A stretch of DNA of 64,000 nucleotides from Rebecca billardiae RCC1528 (taxonomy: Eukaryota; Haptophyta): assembly GCA_965240325.2 (NCBI GenBank), contig OZ251228.1, positions 2,604,001 through 2,668,000 on the forward strand, in the 5' to 3' direction. A program made the position numbers and the translations under genes. The number at the start of each line of letters is the position of its first letter. Position 1 is the stretch's first letter. The notes beneath the pieces were generated by a model that had not been told where the DNA came from, did not search any database, and was given only the letters and a program-made list of their open reading frames with translations. This document shows, piece after piece, positions 39,234-50,577 of this stretch.

Positions 39234-39640
39234 AAGGGTGTCCAGGGTCCGCAACTCGCAGTGCGCAGCGCGGCAGAGGCTGTGTCATCGCAAGGTCGCC
39301 GCTCGCCAGTGGGACTCGCCCGCCCGCCGCCGTGCACGGCGGCGGGGCCGCTCGCGCCGTGCGCTCCTGCGGCCGTCGGGTCGGGCTGCGGAGGCGGCGC
39401 GGGGCTTCGGCCGTAGCAGAGCCACCCGGCACCCCTCGCTGCGCCGCGCGCCTTCCTCGTCCTCGCCTCCTCCGCGCCTTGAAGCAGCACGCACACGCGC
39501 GGCGCCGCACAAGCGCAGCGCAGGCGCTCGCGTGCAAGCGCGCGCGCGCAGCGCGCGCCGGGCTCGACTCGGGGCTCGAGCCGCTGCGGGGGCATGCAGT
39601 ACCATCGCCTACGCGCGCGACACCACCTCGAGCCTGCGCA
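39234..39640. repeat. Left arm of an inverted repeat, about 400 bp
   Basis: Imperfect reverse complement of 39941-40325, sharing AAGGGTGTCC at the outer end, CCGCCGCCGTGCACGGCGGC in the middle and CATGCAGTACCATCGCCT at the inner end, with small indels. The mid-block is itself palindromic. Confidence 0.8.
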
Positions 39641-39940
39641 TCGATGTGCTGGTCACGCGCCAAATGCTCACAGGTCCTCGTGTTAATGTAGGCGCAGCCT
39701 GACCAGAAGCTGCTGCATGCGTCTGGACGATTTCTTAGGCAAGGCACGATCACAGCCACGCTCATGGCGCTTCTCAGCAAGTGTACACATCCCACGAGAA
39801 GAGCCCGCAAGCGTGAAAGCCTCCGCATCGATCGCATCTGCGCACTCAAAGCCTGTTGTTCATGCTTCACGCGCACGTGTGATGATGCCAGGTCAGAGCA
39901 TTTTGTATCGTGCATCAGCGTGCACTGCCGGTCAAACGGG
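39641..39940. other. 300-bp spacer of the inverted repeat
   Basis: No recognised gene or motif. Confidence 0.4.
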
Positions 39941-40325
39941 TAGGCTCGAGGTGGCGTCGAGCGCGCAGGCGATGGTACTGCATGCCTCCGCAGCGGCTCG
40001 AGCCCCGAGTCGAGCCCGTCGCGCGCTGCGCGCGCGCGCTTGCACGCGAGCGCCTGCGCTGCGTTTGAGCAGCGCCGCGCGTGTGCGTGCTGCTTCAAGG
40101 CACGGAGGAGGCGAGGACGAGGAAGGCGCGCGGCGCAGCGAGGGGCGCCGGGTGGCTCTGCCACGGCTGAAGCCCCGCGCCGCCTCCGCAGCCCGACCCG
40201 ACGGCCGCAGGAGCGCACGGCGCGAGCGGCCCCGCCGCCGTGCACGGCGGCGGGCGGGCGAGTGCTCACCACTGGCGAGCGGCGATGCGCACTGCGCTGG
40301 CGAGTTGCGAGGCACGGACACCCTT
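39941..40325. repeat. Right arm of the inverted repeat, ending 22 bp before the RAP gene
   Basis: Pairs with 39234-39640. It ends directly before the start codon at 40348, so the promoter and leader of the RAP gene are inside or next to it. Confidence 0.8.
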
Positions 40326-40347
40326 GCCCGGCCCGCGTCGGTCGACG

Positions 40348-42874
40348 ATGTTCGCACTCCGCGCGGTGCTCGCGGCGCCGACGTTCGAGCGCGCGGCGCT
40401 GCTGCGCCTTCCGCAGCGGATGCACCTGGCGCAGAGCAGCGGGCGCTTCCCGCGCTCCGCCGGGCGGGGCACCTCCGCGCGCGCCGCCGAGCCGATGCGC
40501 GCGCGCATGCTCGCGCGCACGCAGCCGCCGCCGCAGCACTCGCGCGGCCCGCCGCCGCGCTGGTCGAGGCTGCCGCCAAAGTCGCGCAGCCGGGTGCAGG
40601 CGGCGGCGCAGGTCATCTCGACCGTCCGTCACCGCGAGCGCGACACGCCGCGCCCGGCCTCCGTCCAGCGGGTCTTCTGCCACGTCGCGTCGCTCGTGGG
40701 CAAGATGAGCCACGCGGAGCGCGCCGCCTTCTTCGACGCGCACATGCTCGAGTTCGCGTCGCTGCGCGAGCGGCTCGTCGCGGGGCTGGACGAGCTGGAC
40801 GACGTCGAGCTGAGCGACATCGCGCTCGCGTGCGGCCGGCACGGCGGCGCCGAGTGCCACGACGTGCTGGGCGAGGTCGAGGCGCGGCTGGCGCCGCAGA
40901 TCGGCGCGCTCGAGCCGCGCACGGTCGCCATGCTGCTCTGGGCGCACACGGCGTCGGGCACGGGGTCGATGGCGTTGTACGAGGTGGCCGAGCCGGCCGT
41001 GCGCGCGCGCGTCGCCCACTTCGAGCCGCACGGCCTCTCCTCCATCGCGTGGGCGTACGCCAAGCGCGGGCAGCTGCGCGCGCCGCTCGCGGACGAGCTG
41101 GCGACCGAGGTGGTGCGCCGCACGGGGCTGGGCGCGGACGGCCCGCGCATCCTGGCGACGATGGCGTGGGCGTTCGGCAACGCGCCGCCCTCGGAGGCGC
41201 GCGCGCGCGTGCTCGACGTGCTCGCCGCCGAGGCCGTGCCCATCGCCGCGCAGATGGGCGCGCGCGACCTCGCGCAGATCGTGTGGGTGTACGCCAAGGC
41301 GGCGCACGACGCGCCCGAGCTCTTTGCGGCGGTCGAGGCGGTGGCGCCCGCGCAGCTGCACCGCTTCAACTCGCAGGACTTTGCGAACGTGACGTGGGCG
41401 TTCGCCTCGGCGGGGGTCGACGCGCCGGCGCTCTTCAGCGCCGTCGCCGTCGCCGTGCAGCCGCGGCTCGACGAGTTCACGCCGCAGGGCCTCGCCAACC
41501 TCGCGTGGGCGTTTGCCAAGACGGGCGCGCCCTCGGCCGAGCTGCTACTCGGCGCGATCGGCGACGGCTTGGGCGCGTGGCTGCCCGCGCTCGACGCGAA
41601 GCACGTGTCGCAGCTGGCGTGGGCGTTCGCGAAGACGGGCGTGGACTCGGCTCGCGCGCTGCGCGCCATCGCCGCCGAGCTCGACGCGCGCCCCTCCGTG
41701 CACGACTTCGGCGAGGCCGAGCTCACGCAGACGGTGTACGCGTACGCGGCCGCGCGCGTCGAGGCGCCCGCGCTGCTGCAGCGGCTGTTTGGCCGGATCA
41801 TCACGCGGCTCGACTCGTTCGAGGCGCAGTCGATCTCCGTCGCGGCGTGGTCGCTCGCGCGCTCGAAGGTGCACGCGCCCGGCGCGTTCGCCAAGATCGC
41901 CGCCGAGGTGCAGCGCCGCGGCGAGGCGCACTTCTCCTCGCAGCACGTCGCCAACCTGATCTGGGCGTTTGCCACCATGGGCGAGGATGGCCAGGAGCTG
42001 GTGGCGGCGACCGGGCCGGCCATCGTGGCGCGCGCGCGCACGTTCAAGGCGCAGGAGATCGCGAACGTGGCGTGGGCGCTCGCGGTGATGCAGCTGCACC
42101 CGCCCGACGTGCTGCGCGCCGTGTTCGACGCGGCCGAGTCCTTCTTTGACGAGCCGAGCGTGCGCGCGCCGCGCGCGCACGCCCGCGGCCGGCCGCTCAG
42201 CCGCTGCGCCGCACGCCCTCGCGCTCGCGCCTCCCCGCACGCGTGCCGGCGCACGTGCCCGGCGCCGCCCCTCTCTCTCCCTCTCTCTCTCTCCCTCTCT
42301 CTCACCCGGCATCTGCCCCCCCTCCCCCCGCGCGCGTGCGCAGTGGAAGATCGGCGGCACCGAGTCGCTCTGCCAGCTGCACCAGGCGAACATGGCGATG
42401 CGGCTCGAGGCGCCGCAGCTGGGCATCGAGCTGAGCGCGCAGATGCGGCAGCGCTGCTACGAGTCCATGCGCAACTCGGCGATGGGCGACTTCAAGCTCT
42501 CGCGGCTGCACATGTCGGTGTCGGAGAAGCTGTCCAAGCTCGGCGTGGAGCACACGAACGAGGTGTGCCTCCCCGTCCTCGGCTACCACGTGGACGTCGT
42601 GCTGCACGGCCACAGCACGGTGATCGAGGTGAACGGCCCGGCGCACTACGCCGAGGGCGGCAAGCTCCACCCGACCATGCAGATGAAGATCCGGCACATG
42701 CGGCAGATGGGCTGGCACGTGCTGACCGTGCCGCACTGGGAGTGGGCCGAGGCGTTGTCCGATGGAGAGGGCATGGCGTACCTGCAACGGCTGCTCGACG
42801 CGGCGGAGCGCGACGTTGCCGCCGCCGCCGCCGCGGACTCGACGGAGTCGTCGCGATTCGAAGCGGGTAGCTGA
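40348..42874 (+). CDS. RAP-domain RNA-binding protein with helical repeats
   Basis: Two exons, 40348-42159 and 42344-42874, give about 780 residues. The intron has GTGCGC at 42160, a CT-rich tract and TGCGCAG ending at 42343, and joins FFDEPS to WKIGGTESL in phase 0. The N-terminus (MFALRAVLAAPTFERAALL) is Arg/Ala-rich and fits an organelle transit peptide. Residues about 180-600 contain eleven units of roughly 36 residues with the core LANLAWAFAKTG or close variants (SSIAWAYAK, AQIVWVYAK, ANLIWAFAT), the pattern of the OPR/HPR-like repeats that accompany RAP domains. The RAP domain is complete in exon 2: VCLPVLGYHVDVVLHGHSTV, IEVNGPAHY, then MRQMGWHVLTVPHWEW. Such proteins stabilise, process or activate specific organelle RNAs. 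The target is unknown. The open frame extends upstream to 40240 but that part lies in the inverted repeat. Confidence 0.92.
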
Positions 42875-43287
42875 TGACGGAGGTGCCTTACTACGCGCAA
42901 TGTTGAGACAGCGGTGCGAAAAGGACGAATCTGTATTCGTTGATGGGATTACTCATCCGTACGTTATTTCGATCGCAAAACGCGCAAGACAGGGGCTGGC
43001 CAGGGTAGGGCTGGAGGCTTCGGCCGCCAGCCTGATCACCCGGAGCCCGTTATAAAGGGGAATTTAAAAAGTCCGGAAACCGACCAAGAATATTCGACAC
43101 CGTTCTCGCTTGCTGCCGTGACTCCCCCGTTGGCCCCTGGAGTGAACACGCGCGCCGAATGCGGGTTGGATTGCCCGTGGCGCAGAACGGGCGCGTGGCG
43201 CGTCACGCGCCTATGCGTCGGGTCACCCGGCTGGCCGTGGCCGCACACCGCGGGGCTCGTACATCGTCTCGCCACGCGCGCGCGAGG

Positions 43288-44484
43288 ATGCAGCTGTCGC
43301 GCGCACTCCGACTGGCCGCACTGGCGCTGGTGCTTCTGGTGGCTGTGGCTCGTGCGGAGGGCGAGCACGAGGGCGAGCATCACGCGCACGACGAGCACGA
43401 CGAGCACGACGAGCACCGCGACGAGGATGAGCACCACACGCCTCACGAGGACGGCGAGCACACGAGGGAAGCCATCCCGCAGCAGGTCTGGTCGGCGACG
43501 ATGGGCTCGTGCGCGGTTGTGAGCATGGTCACCTTCATCGGCGTGCTCCTGCTCGCCTTGCCCGCAGGGCGTAACCTCGTGCAGTCCCCGCGCGCCATGT
43601 CGGTGTCGGTTGGCTTTGCCGGCGGCGCGCTCCTCTCGGCGGCTGTCCTCCTCTTGCTCACAGAGTCGATGCGCATCCTGATGGTGGAGGGCATGGCGCA
43701 CAGCGAGCACGGCGATGATCCGCACTCGGCGGACAGTTTCATGTGGCAGTGGGGCGTGTGCGTGCTCGGCGGCGTCTTCCTGGTGATGCTTGTCGACGGC
43801 CTCGTCTCGAGCGCCGTCAAGCTCCACGACGGCCGCCGCACCGCGCCGCAGTCGCACGGCCGGATCACAGACGGCCCCCGTGCGGTGGATACGGCGGCGG
43901 AGGTGGAGGCGGCGGAGGCATCGGCGACGACGGCCACGACCACCAGCGCGGCGACGAGCGAGAGCGCGGAGACCGACGACAAGAAGGCGCTGCCCCTGCG
44001 CCGGCGCGCGCGGCTCTGCGTCGCCATCCTCGTGGGCGACCTCGCGCACAACTTCACCGACGGCGTCTTCATCGCCACCGCCTTTCTGGCGTGCAACTCC
44101 GTGCTGGGCTGGGTGGTCGTCCTCGGCACGGTGGCGCACGAGCTGCCGCAAGAGCTCTCGGACTACATGGTCCTCACGACGACCGCGCGGGTGACGCCGG
44201 CCACGGCGCTCCTGTGCAACTTTGGCGCCGGGCTCGCCGTCTTCCTCGGCGCGCTGCTCGTCCTCACGGTCGAGGTGTCCGCGCACGCGACCGCGCTGCT
44301 GCTCGCGCTCGGCGGCGGCTTCTACATTTACACGGCCCTCGCCGAGTGTGTGCCGGCCATGCTCAACGCGGAGACGACGGCGGAGCGCGCGGTTAGCCTC
44401 TGCGCGTTTGTCTTTGGCGCGACGGTCATCGGCCTTGTGCTGCTCAACCACCAGCACTGCGAGGTTGGCCATGCAGAGCACTGA
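43288..44484 (+). CDS. ZIP-family (SLC39) divalent metal transporter
   Basis: 398 residues from the ATG at 43288, chosen because it starts a clean signal peptide (MQLSRALRLAALALVLLVAV, cleaved near ARA-EG). A His/Asp/Glu-rich segment follows (HHAHDEHDEHDEHRDEDEHH), typical of the metal-sensing lumenal N-terminus of some ZIPs. About eight membrane segments are visible. The metal site of the fourth is DLAHNFTDGVFIATAF (HNFxDG) and that of the fifth is TVAHELPQELSDYM (HELPxE), both intact. Between segments three and four is a cytosolic loop with Ala/Thr-rich sequence. The protein is expected to import zinc or a similar cation into the cytosol, possibly from the secretory pathway; the closest animal types with HELPHE-like motifs are the LIV-1 subfamily. 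The open frame upstream to 43159 is ignored because it lacks signal features. Confidence 0.93.
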   Translation: MQLSRALRLAALALVLLVAVARAEGEHEGEHHAHDEHDEHDEHRDEDEHHTPHEDGEHTREAIPQQVWSATMGSCAVVSMVTFIGVLLLALPAGRNLVQSPRAMSVSVGFAGGALLSAAVLLLLTESMRILMVEGMAHSEHGDDPHSADSFMWQWGVCVLGGVFLVMLVDGLVSSAVKLHDGRRTAPQSHGRITDGPRAVDTAAEVEAAEASATTATTTSAATSESAETDDKKALPLRRRARLCVAILVGDLAHNFTDGVFIATAFLACNSVLGWVVVLGTVAHELPQELSDYMVLTTTARVTPATALLCNFGAGLAVFLGALLVLTVEVSAHATALLLALGGGFYIYTALAECVPAMLNAETTAERAVSLCAFVFGATVIGLVLLNHQHCEVGHAEH

Positions 44485-45680
44485 CCGAGCGCTGGCGTGG
44501 CGTCGCGCGCCACGCGGCGGGCGGCTCGGCTGGCCGGCGGATGCGCCGCCGCTCATGCAGCAATACGCGCGCACGGCCTGCGCTCGCTGCCTCAATCAAT
44601 CACCGCGTGCGGCGCGTGCCATCGGCTCCGTGCGCGCAGTACGCCCTCGCGTCGCGACACCTTACATCGTCATCTGCGCGGATGTCGTACGCGTGTTGCC
44701 AGTTGACAGTGACGAACTTTTGCGCGGGCTGGCATGGCGCACATTGCCGCGTCGCACACGATGACACATACTGATCTGACCGTCTGGCGTCCCGGCCGTC
44801 CGGGCCGCCGGGCGGCGTCGCTCTTTGAGTCTTGTTGGCTCTTCGATTCTTGCAGCCTACACTTACAGTTTGTTTGATGAACAGTCACAGACTACTCTTC
44901 ATTCAGTACTTGCAGCCTATCTAGCAAACGGTAGTACTAGTAGTATATCTCTAAGCGTCGACGAATCATACGGGCCGTGGTCGCTTAATTAGAGCTTATG
45001 CTGTCAGAGCATCATATTATTGTCATAGTAAGACGCAGTCACCGTAGTATTATTAGTAATAATTAAATTTAAAACTGTTCATGATGATATATGCCTATTG
45101 CCATTATTGTAATTTGTATTGCCTGTTGGTTGGCAGCGGCGCAGCGACCCGCGATTACCGCCGCCGGTGTCGCGTGCTACATTTAACATTAAGGCCTGCT
45201 GCCAGTGCTCAGGCCTGACTTCCTTCGGGGGAACAGCACGGTCTCGGACTCGGTCGCAATCTCCGTGTCCGTCACACGTGACACGCCGCGCTGTCACGCC
45301 CCGACGTCGATCATCGATGGCGACTCGGAGTCTCTGTCACGCCAGTCGCGGTCCAACTCGTGAGTCCGGCGTCTCGGGTCGCCGTCTGGAGAGCGGGAGG
45401 ACACGGAGTACGGAGTGACACGAGGTGGCCGGGAGCATCAGCCTCAGAGTGCCCATCATCCGGGCCGACATCGACATACCGTCGAACGGCACACGTAGTA
45501 TCCACGATGTCATCCTGGGATCCCAGTATCGCATCCACGGTCCGGCTCGTCGATCGCAGGACTCTAGAGGTGGCACGCCAAGTGCGGCCTGACGAGGAAC
45601 CTGCGATCGGGATCATCGCCTGCAGGCACTCCTGCTGCATGGTACAATGGCGTGGGCGATGGCAACAGCGGTCCCACGCG
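44485..45680. other. Intergenic; no gene recognised
   Basis: 44860-45120 is AT-rich with many stops in all frames. 45120-45680 has mixed composition and ORFs of up to 200 codons that overlap on both strands without domain signal. Confidence 0.4.
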
Positions 45681-46080
45681 CTATGCCAGCATCGAGCCCG
45701 AGGCCTCGAGGCGGTCCGCAAATGTTTTCGCAAGCCCGATGAAAGCGCCGGGCTGGGTCGGGTCGAGTCCGATGCCAGAGCTGAACATCGCGTCGTTCTC
45801 GGCGAGCGCCTGCTGTGCGATACCCGTTGCCATCGACGTGATCTGCAACGCCTCGTGCGCCGTGACGGCGTCCATGGGAGCCAGTTGGTGCCCCTCCAAC
45901 GCACCGTGTGTCATGACTGTCCGATCGGCATCCATGGCCGACCTGCCGATCAAGTCCAGGGCCAGGTTGGCCTCGGTCAGGCTGGAGGGTGATCCTGCGG
46001 GATCAAGTGCGGGAGCGGGCGCAGGGTGTGAGCTCACGCGCAGATGCTACCGACGCCACTCGCGGGCACGCACTCGACAT
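45681..46080 (-). CDS. Small hypothetical protein, possibly two exons
   Basis: The supported coding part is LTEANLALDLIGRSAMDADR, continuing MTHGALEGHQLAPMDAVTAH and ending AKTFADRLEASGSMLA with a stop at 45681-45683. It is not low-complexity and has codon bias like the neighbours. One reading is a single exon of 118 codons from an ATG at 46037. Another starts at 46080 (MSSACPRVASVASAR) and splices out 43 bp bounded by GTGAGC and CCGCAG, which keeps the frame. I do not recognise a family. A plus-strand frame (46044-46502) overlaps and cannot be excluded as the real gene in its right half. Confidence 0.35.
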
Positions 46081-47000
46081 GCTGCGTCTGGAACGCGGAC
46101 CGGCGGCGGATGGCGGAAAGCGAGCAGCGCTCGCCCCGGATCCTTCATCCTTGCGGTGAATTATTCGCTTTCCGAAAGTTGGTCTCACCGCGCACCTCGT
46201 CGCGGCGCGCCGTCGAGAAACGCCAGGAGCGCAAGGCGGCGCGGCTGGCGGCCTCTCTGCCCGCAGCACCTGCGCCTGCTCCAGCTGCTGTCCCCCACGC
46301 GGACCGAGACTCGTCCATGGACGACGACTCGGACGACGAGGATGCGCAGCAGTCGGGGGCAAAGCGTACCCTGCACGCCGCAGCAGCGCCAGCCGCCGCC
46401 AGCAAGCCAGCTGAGCAGAGCGGCAAGCGCGCACGCGGCCGCGCAGGGCACACGGGGACGACTACATCACCGCCGGATCACCCGCCAGGGCCCAGCGGCT
46501 GAGACGGCCGTCTGACATCCGGACCTGCACCCTCGCCCTCGCTCGGGGCACAGCAGGTCCATGCGAGCCGCGCAGCGCAGGTGGATCGCGCTCCAGCAGC
46601 TCAAGGCCGCGCTCAAGCCATTCGATCGCGGTTCAGGCTATGCTCTGCCACCAGCGCCGACTTCGTGTCGACGATCGGGCACTGCCGACGACGAATCAGG
46701 AGACCTGCGCCGTCCTACCTGTGTCGTTAAATCATAGAATGGGTCTGGACCGCTTGGCAGTTGGCATTTGGCTCATCATCATGACGACTGTTCGCATCGT
46801 CAATATTGGTCGTCAAAGTCCCGGTCCGGTCGGTAGGCTCGCCGGTGTGGTGGATCTGCACTCAGACGCAGTGATTGGCGGCGCAGGTCTGAAGAGTGCG
46901 CGAGGCCGGGCCCGCATTGCTGGTCGGAACTGACGGAACACCAGTGCTGCTAGTGCCTTTCCGCAGGCCACTCAGCCACCAGCGAACGCTGGGGTACAGG
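46081..47000. other. Intergenic or unresolved
   Basis: A plus-strand frame to 46502 has an acidic patch (DDDSDDEDAQQ) and a basic patch but no domain. From 46503 to 47000 I see nothing. Confidence 0.35.
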
Positions 47001-48824
47001 TCAAACCGTCGAGTCGTCCAGTTCCTCGCCTGCGTTGGCCGCGTCGGCCTCCGCGCTCAGCTCAGCCGCGAGCGCCTCGAGCTCGGCGCGCTCGGCGGCC
47101 ACCTCGTCCGGCACTGGTGCCTTGAGGTGGCCGAGCTGCAGCTGCACGTCCGTGTGCACGGCCACCGCCTGCTCGGCGATCGTCTTCGCGCGCGCGGCGC
47201 GGAACTTGCGCGACGCCGTCGCCTCGCGCTTGAGGCTCGCGGCCTCCTCCTGCGCAATTAAATACGCGCCATGCGACGCGCACGGCACCGCGCCCAGCAG
47301 CTCCCGGCCCTCCGCCTGCACCGAGCCGGGGATGCCCGCCTGCGCGGCGCGGCGCGGCGCGGCGCGGCGCGTGCTCTCAGCGAGGGCGCCGGGAGCGGCG
47401 GCGCGGCGCGGCGCGCGCGCGGCCGGCGCACCTGCTCGAAGCGCCGCTCGTCCTCCTCGCTCGCCTTCCCGCCGAGCAGCTCGCGGTACAGCCGCAGCGC
47501 GCTGTGCGCCGTCTCGTGCAGCCGCTCGATGCGCTTGTCGCGGCCCAGCCCGGGGTTGGCCTCGAGGGCGGCGTGCAGCGTGCGCAGCTGCTGCGCTCGC
47601 TGGCGCAGCTGTCGCACGCGCGAGGCGTAGTCGGCGAGCGCCGACGCGCGCGCGTGCGCCCGCGCCGCCAGCTCGAGCTCCTCAGGCTGGAAGTGGCAGC
47701 CGCCGCCCTTCCGGGCAATCTGCAGCCGCGCGCCCCACTCCTCGCCCTCGACTGGCAGCTCCAGCGCCTCGAGCGCGGCGCCGGCGCGGTGGAGGAAGGC
47801 GAGCGCGGCGTCGGCGCTGTCCCACCGCGCGTCGAGCACCTCGCGCAGCGCGCCGAGGATCGGCTCGCGCGACTCGACGATCTTGAGGTTGGCTTTTCTG
47901 CGCAGGTGGCGCTTCATCAGCTCAGCGGCCGTCAGCACCTGCGGCCGAGCGGACGGATCGGGCGGCGGCGCGGGCGCGGCCGGCGGCGCAGGCGGCGGCG
48001 GCGGCGCGCCTGCTCCGCGTGGTGGCGGGGGTGGCGGTGGTGGCGGCGGCGCGCGGGTGGGCGCGGCGTCGGTGCCCGTCTCCGTGCAGCAGGTCGCCGC
48101 GCGCGCCGCGCTGCTCGCCTCCGTGCCACAGGACATGGAGGCCGTGGCCGCGGCCGCCTGCGCGCCCACCGCGCTCGCTTCCGCGCCGAGGCTGCCCTTC
48201 TGCCGGAGGGCATCGCGCGCCTTGAGCGCGGCCATGGCCCACTCGCGCGCCGACTCGCCGCTGCTCGCCTTGAGCTGCATCTTCCAGATCGGCCCGGAGA
48301 CGTCGCCAGCAAACACAAAGACCATCTCCTCCTCGACTGCGGCACCGGCCCAGCCGCAGCGCCGTGGGCGGCGCGCGGATCGCATCGGCGGGAGACGCGC
48401 GCATGGGGCCAGCGTCAGCGTCGGGACGACGCGCGTGCTCAAGCCGCGGTGGATCGCGGGCGCGCGCACTCTTGGTGCGCAGCACGTCCTGCAGCTCGTC
48501 AAGCGGGAAGGTCTTCATCTTGCGGCTGCCAGCGGTCGACTCGTACTGGAGCGTGCGCTCGTCGAGGACAAAGTAGTGCGTGTAGTACAGGCCGGTCTTG
48601 TGACCCTTCTTACCAAGCCGGCCGGCGAGGATCGGCACGCCGAAGTCCTCAACCAGCCTCGAGTCATCCAAGTCCTTCCCGCCGTAGGCGCCACCCCCAC
48701 CGGGCGCCATCGTGGTGGACGTGCCAATGGCAGTGCCGGCTTCCCGACAAAAATTGTAGATTCCCGGCCCGGCGGAACCGGCATAACAGGCCGGTTGCTC
48801 GCTCGCCCGCCTGTCATCAGACAT
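47001..48824 (-). CDS. PH-domain protein with proline-rich linker and coiled-coil C-terminus
   Basis: Three exons on the minus strand: 48470-48824, 47432-48336 and 47001-47339, about 532 residues. Introns: donor GTGCGC at 48469 with acceptor GCCGCAG ending at 48337, phase 1; donor CAG/GTGCGC at 47431 with acceptor GCGCAG ending at 47340, phase 0. The PH domain is split by the first intron: AGRLGKKGHKTGLYYTHYFV, LDERTLQYESTAG, then VFVFAGD and the final helix with its Trp, SAREWAMAALKARDAL. After it come an Ala/Cys-rich stretch, about ten consecutive prolines, a conserved-looking region (LMKRHLRRKANLKIVESREP) and long charged helices to the end (AQEEAASLKREATASRKFRA). PH domains bind phosphoinositides or proteins at membranes; a signalling or cytoskeletal adaptor is inferred. 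Met at 48710 (MAPGGGGAYGG) is an alternative start. Confidence 0.8.
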
Positions 48825-49510
48825 CAGTCACTGTGCCAGACTGTGGCGTCGACGACGACTGCATCGGCATCGTCACATCGTTAACGGGCTCGTCTGACTG
48901 ACTAGTGACTTCTGTCTAGTGTCTAGTGACTTCAGATCGGACGCAGCGCCTCACGAGTCAGTCATGTGAGTGCGGAACATGTCGTCACGTACGTGCCACT
49001 GAGTAGTGAGTCTCTCACTCTCTCAGACTCAGTGAGTTCTAGAGACGACAGACTGACGTCACTCAGAAATCGTCATCAGAAGAGTAACGGACAGAATCTC
49101 CGATTATATTATTTATAAGCTACGGTCGGACGCGCGCCGGCATAAGACCGCCCGGGGGTCAGCAGGCTTCGATATATGAGCAGCAGAGTGAGCAGAGAGT
49201 CGAGACAGCACCCGCCCCCGGCTGGCAGCTTCGGAGTCGGACTTCGATCTTCTGACAAGACACAATCACACTGCGACTCAGTATTCTGTATTAAAGACTT
49301 CACACGGCCAATGCTGGCAACGCCGTCGACCGCCGGTGCCGTTCGGCGTTCCCGTCACTGGAGCGTCAGCGCTCGGAGCGGCCCGGCCGGGTCACGCTCA
49401 TGTCGCTCATCGACAGACATCGTCATGTGCACCGCAGAGACTCGACGCTGCTCAGATCGGGTCGAGCGCACGCCGCCGGGCCACGAAAGCCCAGCTAGTG
49501 CGCGCGCTGA
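48825..49510. other. Intergenic between PH gene and RPB7
   Basis: Rich in short repeats of GTGACT and TCAGACT types at 48895-49060. No gene is seen. It is the upstream region of the PH gene and the 3' flank of RPB7. Confidence 0.5.
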
Positions 49511-50255
49511 TCAGATGACGCCGAGGTAGTCCTCCTTGAACATGCCAACCGCGTGCTGCAGGGTGTGGCGAGGGCGCGCGGGGGGGGGGGGGGGGGCAGC
49601 CGGTTGGAGACGGCTTGGCATTGCAGCGGGCGCGCGTGTGCAGCGCCGTGTGGATGCGCAGCGCGTACCATTCCAGATGCGTCGATCCGGGTGTTGAGGA
49701 TCCTGACGCGCACGCACGTGCCCTTCTCGATCACCGTCCCGCCGTCGCCCGAGAAGCGCGGCGGCACGGCCGTGTGGTCGTACTTGAGGTCGGGCGGCAT
49801 GTTCTTGTGCGAGACAAAGATCTCGAGTGGACCCGCCTTGGCAAAGAAGCCCTGGTTGGTCACGTTGTCCGTGACGAGAGCGTCGAGGACCTCGTTCCTG
49901 AAGGGCTTGAACACGACTGCGTTGTACTTGATCGGGAAGGTCACGTCCCCCGTGCCCTCGCAGATCCGGCCGTTGCCAATGCCCTCCTCGCTAATGCTCG
50001 TGACGGCGACAATGTACCCGTACCGCTTCGAGCACGAGCCCTCGACGAGCTTCGTCAGGCGGAGCTCGAGCAGATCACGCAGATTCTTCTGCAAGTCCTT
50101 CGGCGGGATCACCAGCGACTTCTCCATCTCAAGCTGTTCGCCGGGGCAGGCGGCAGGGCAGGCGATTCGCATGAGGCCACACAAGCTCACACGCGCGCTC
50201 CGTGGCGCGCACGGCAGGTGAGCACGACGCGCTGGGCGCGCACGTGGAAGAACAT
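49511..50255 (-). CDS. RPB7: RNA polymerase II subunit RPB7
   Basis: Three exons: 50244-50255 (MFFH), 49669-50133 and 49511-49555, giving 173 residues, the usual RPB7 length. Intron 1 runs 50134-50243 (GTGCGC to GAACAG) and intron 2 runs 49556-49668 (GTACGC to CTGCAG); intron 2 contains a 17-base poly-C tract on the coding strand. The N-terminal domain shows LTKLVEGSCSKRYGYIVAVT, IKYNAVVFKPFRNEVLDALV and the start of the S1-type OB fold, NQGFFAKAGPLEIFVS. The C-terminus reads RIDASGM joined to HAVGMFKEDYLGVI, matching the family's final DASDIFAIG-x-DDYLG block. RPB7 pairs with RPB4 as the stalk of RNA polymerase II. The N-terminus after MFFH lacks about two residues compared with common RPB7, so the first splice site may be slightly misplaced. 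Confidence 0.94.
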
Positions 50256-50577
50256 GTCGCCCGAGAGGCAGAGGGACGCCCGTCGACGTCACCACGGCCC
50301 CGCGAGCCGCGACGCTGACGCGCCCAGCGCGCGACGTACGCCACGGCGCGAATGCCGGTCGCAGCCCGTCGGCAGTGGCCAAGCGAATGGCGTCGTCTGC
50401 ACGCACTTGCGTGTCGTGCCGTCGTCGGCGTGGCAGCCGTACCGGACATGCCATCCCGATCGGCTCAGTGCTCGGCAGCCGTCCGCTGGTCCGGCGTTGT
50501 CGGCCAACGGCAAACATCGTCACCAAGCTCAAGCTTGCCAACGACCTCCGCGCCTCGCGCGACAACACCGGCTTCTC

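Noticed and set aside
39223-41361. 712-codon minus-strand ORF across the inverted repeat and RAP gene
   Set aside because: Repeat-arm translation plus an Arg-rich shadow of the RAP gene.
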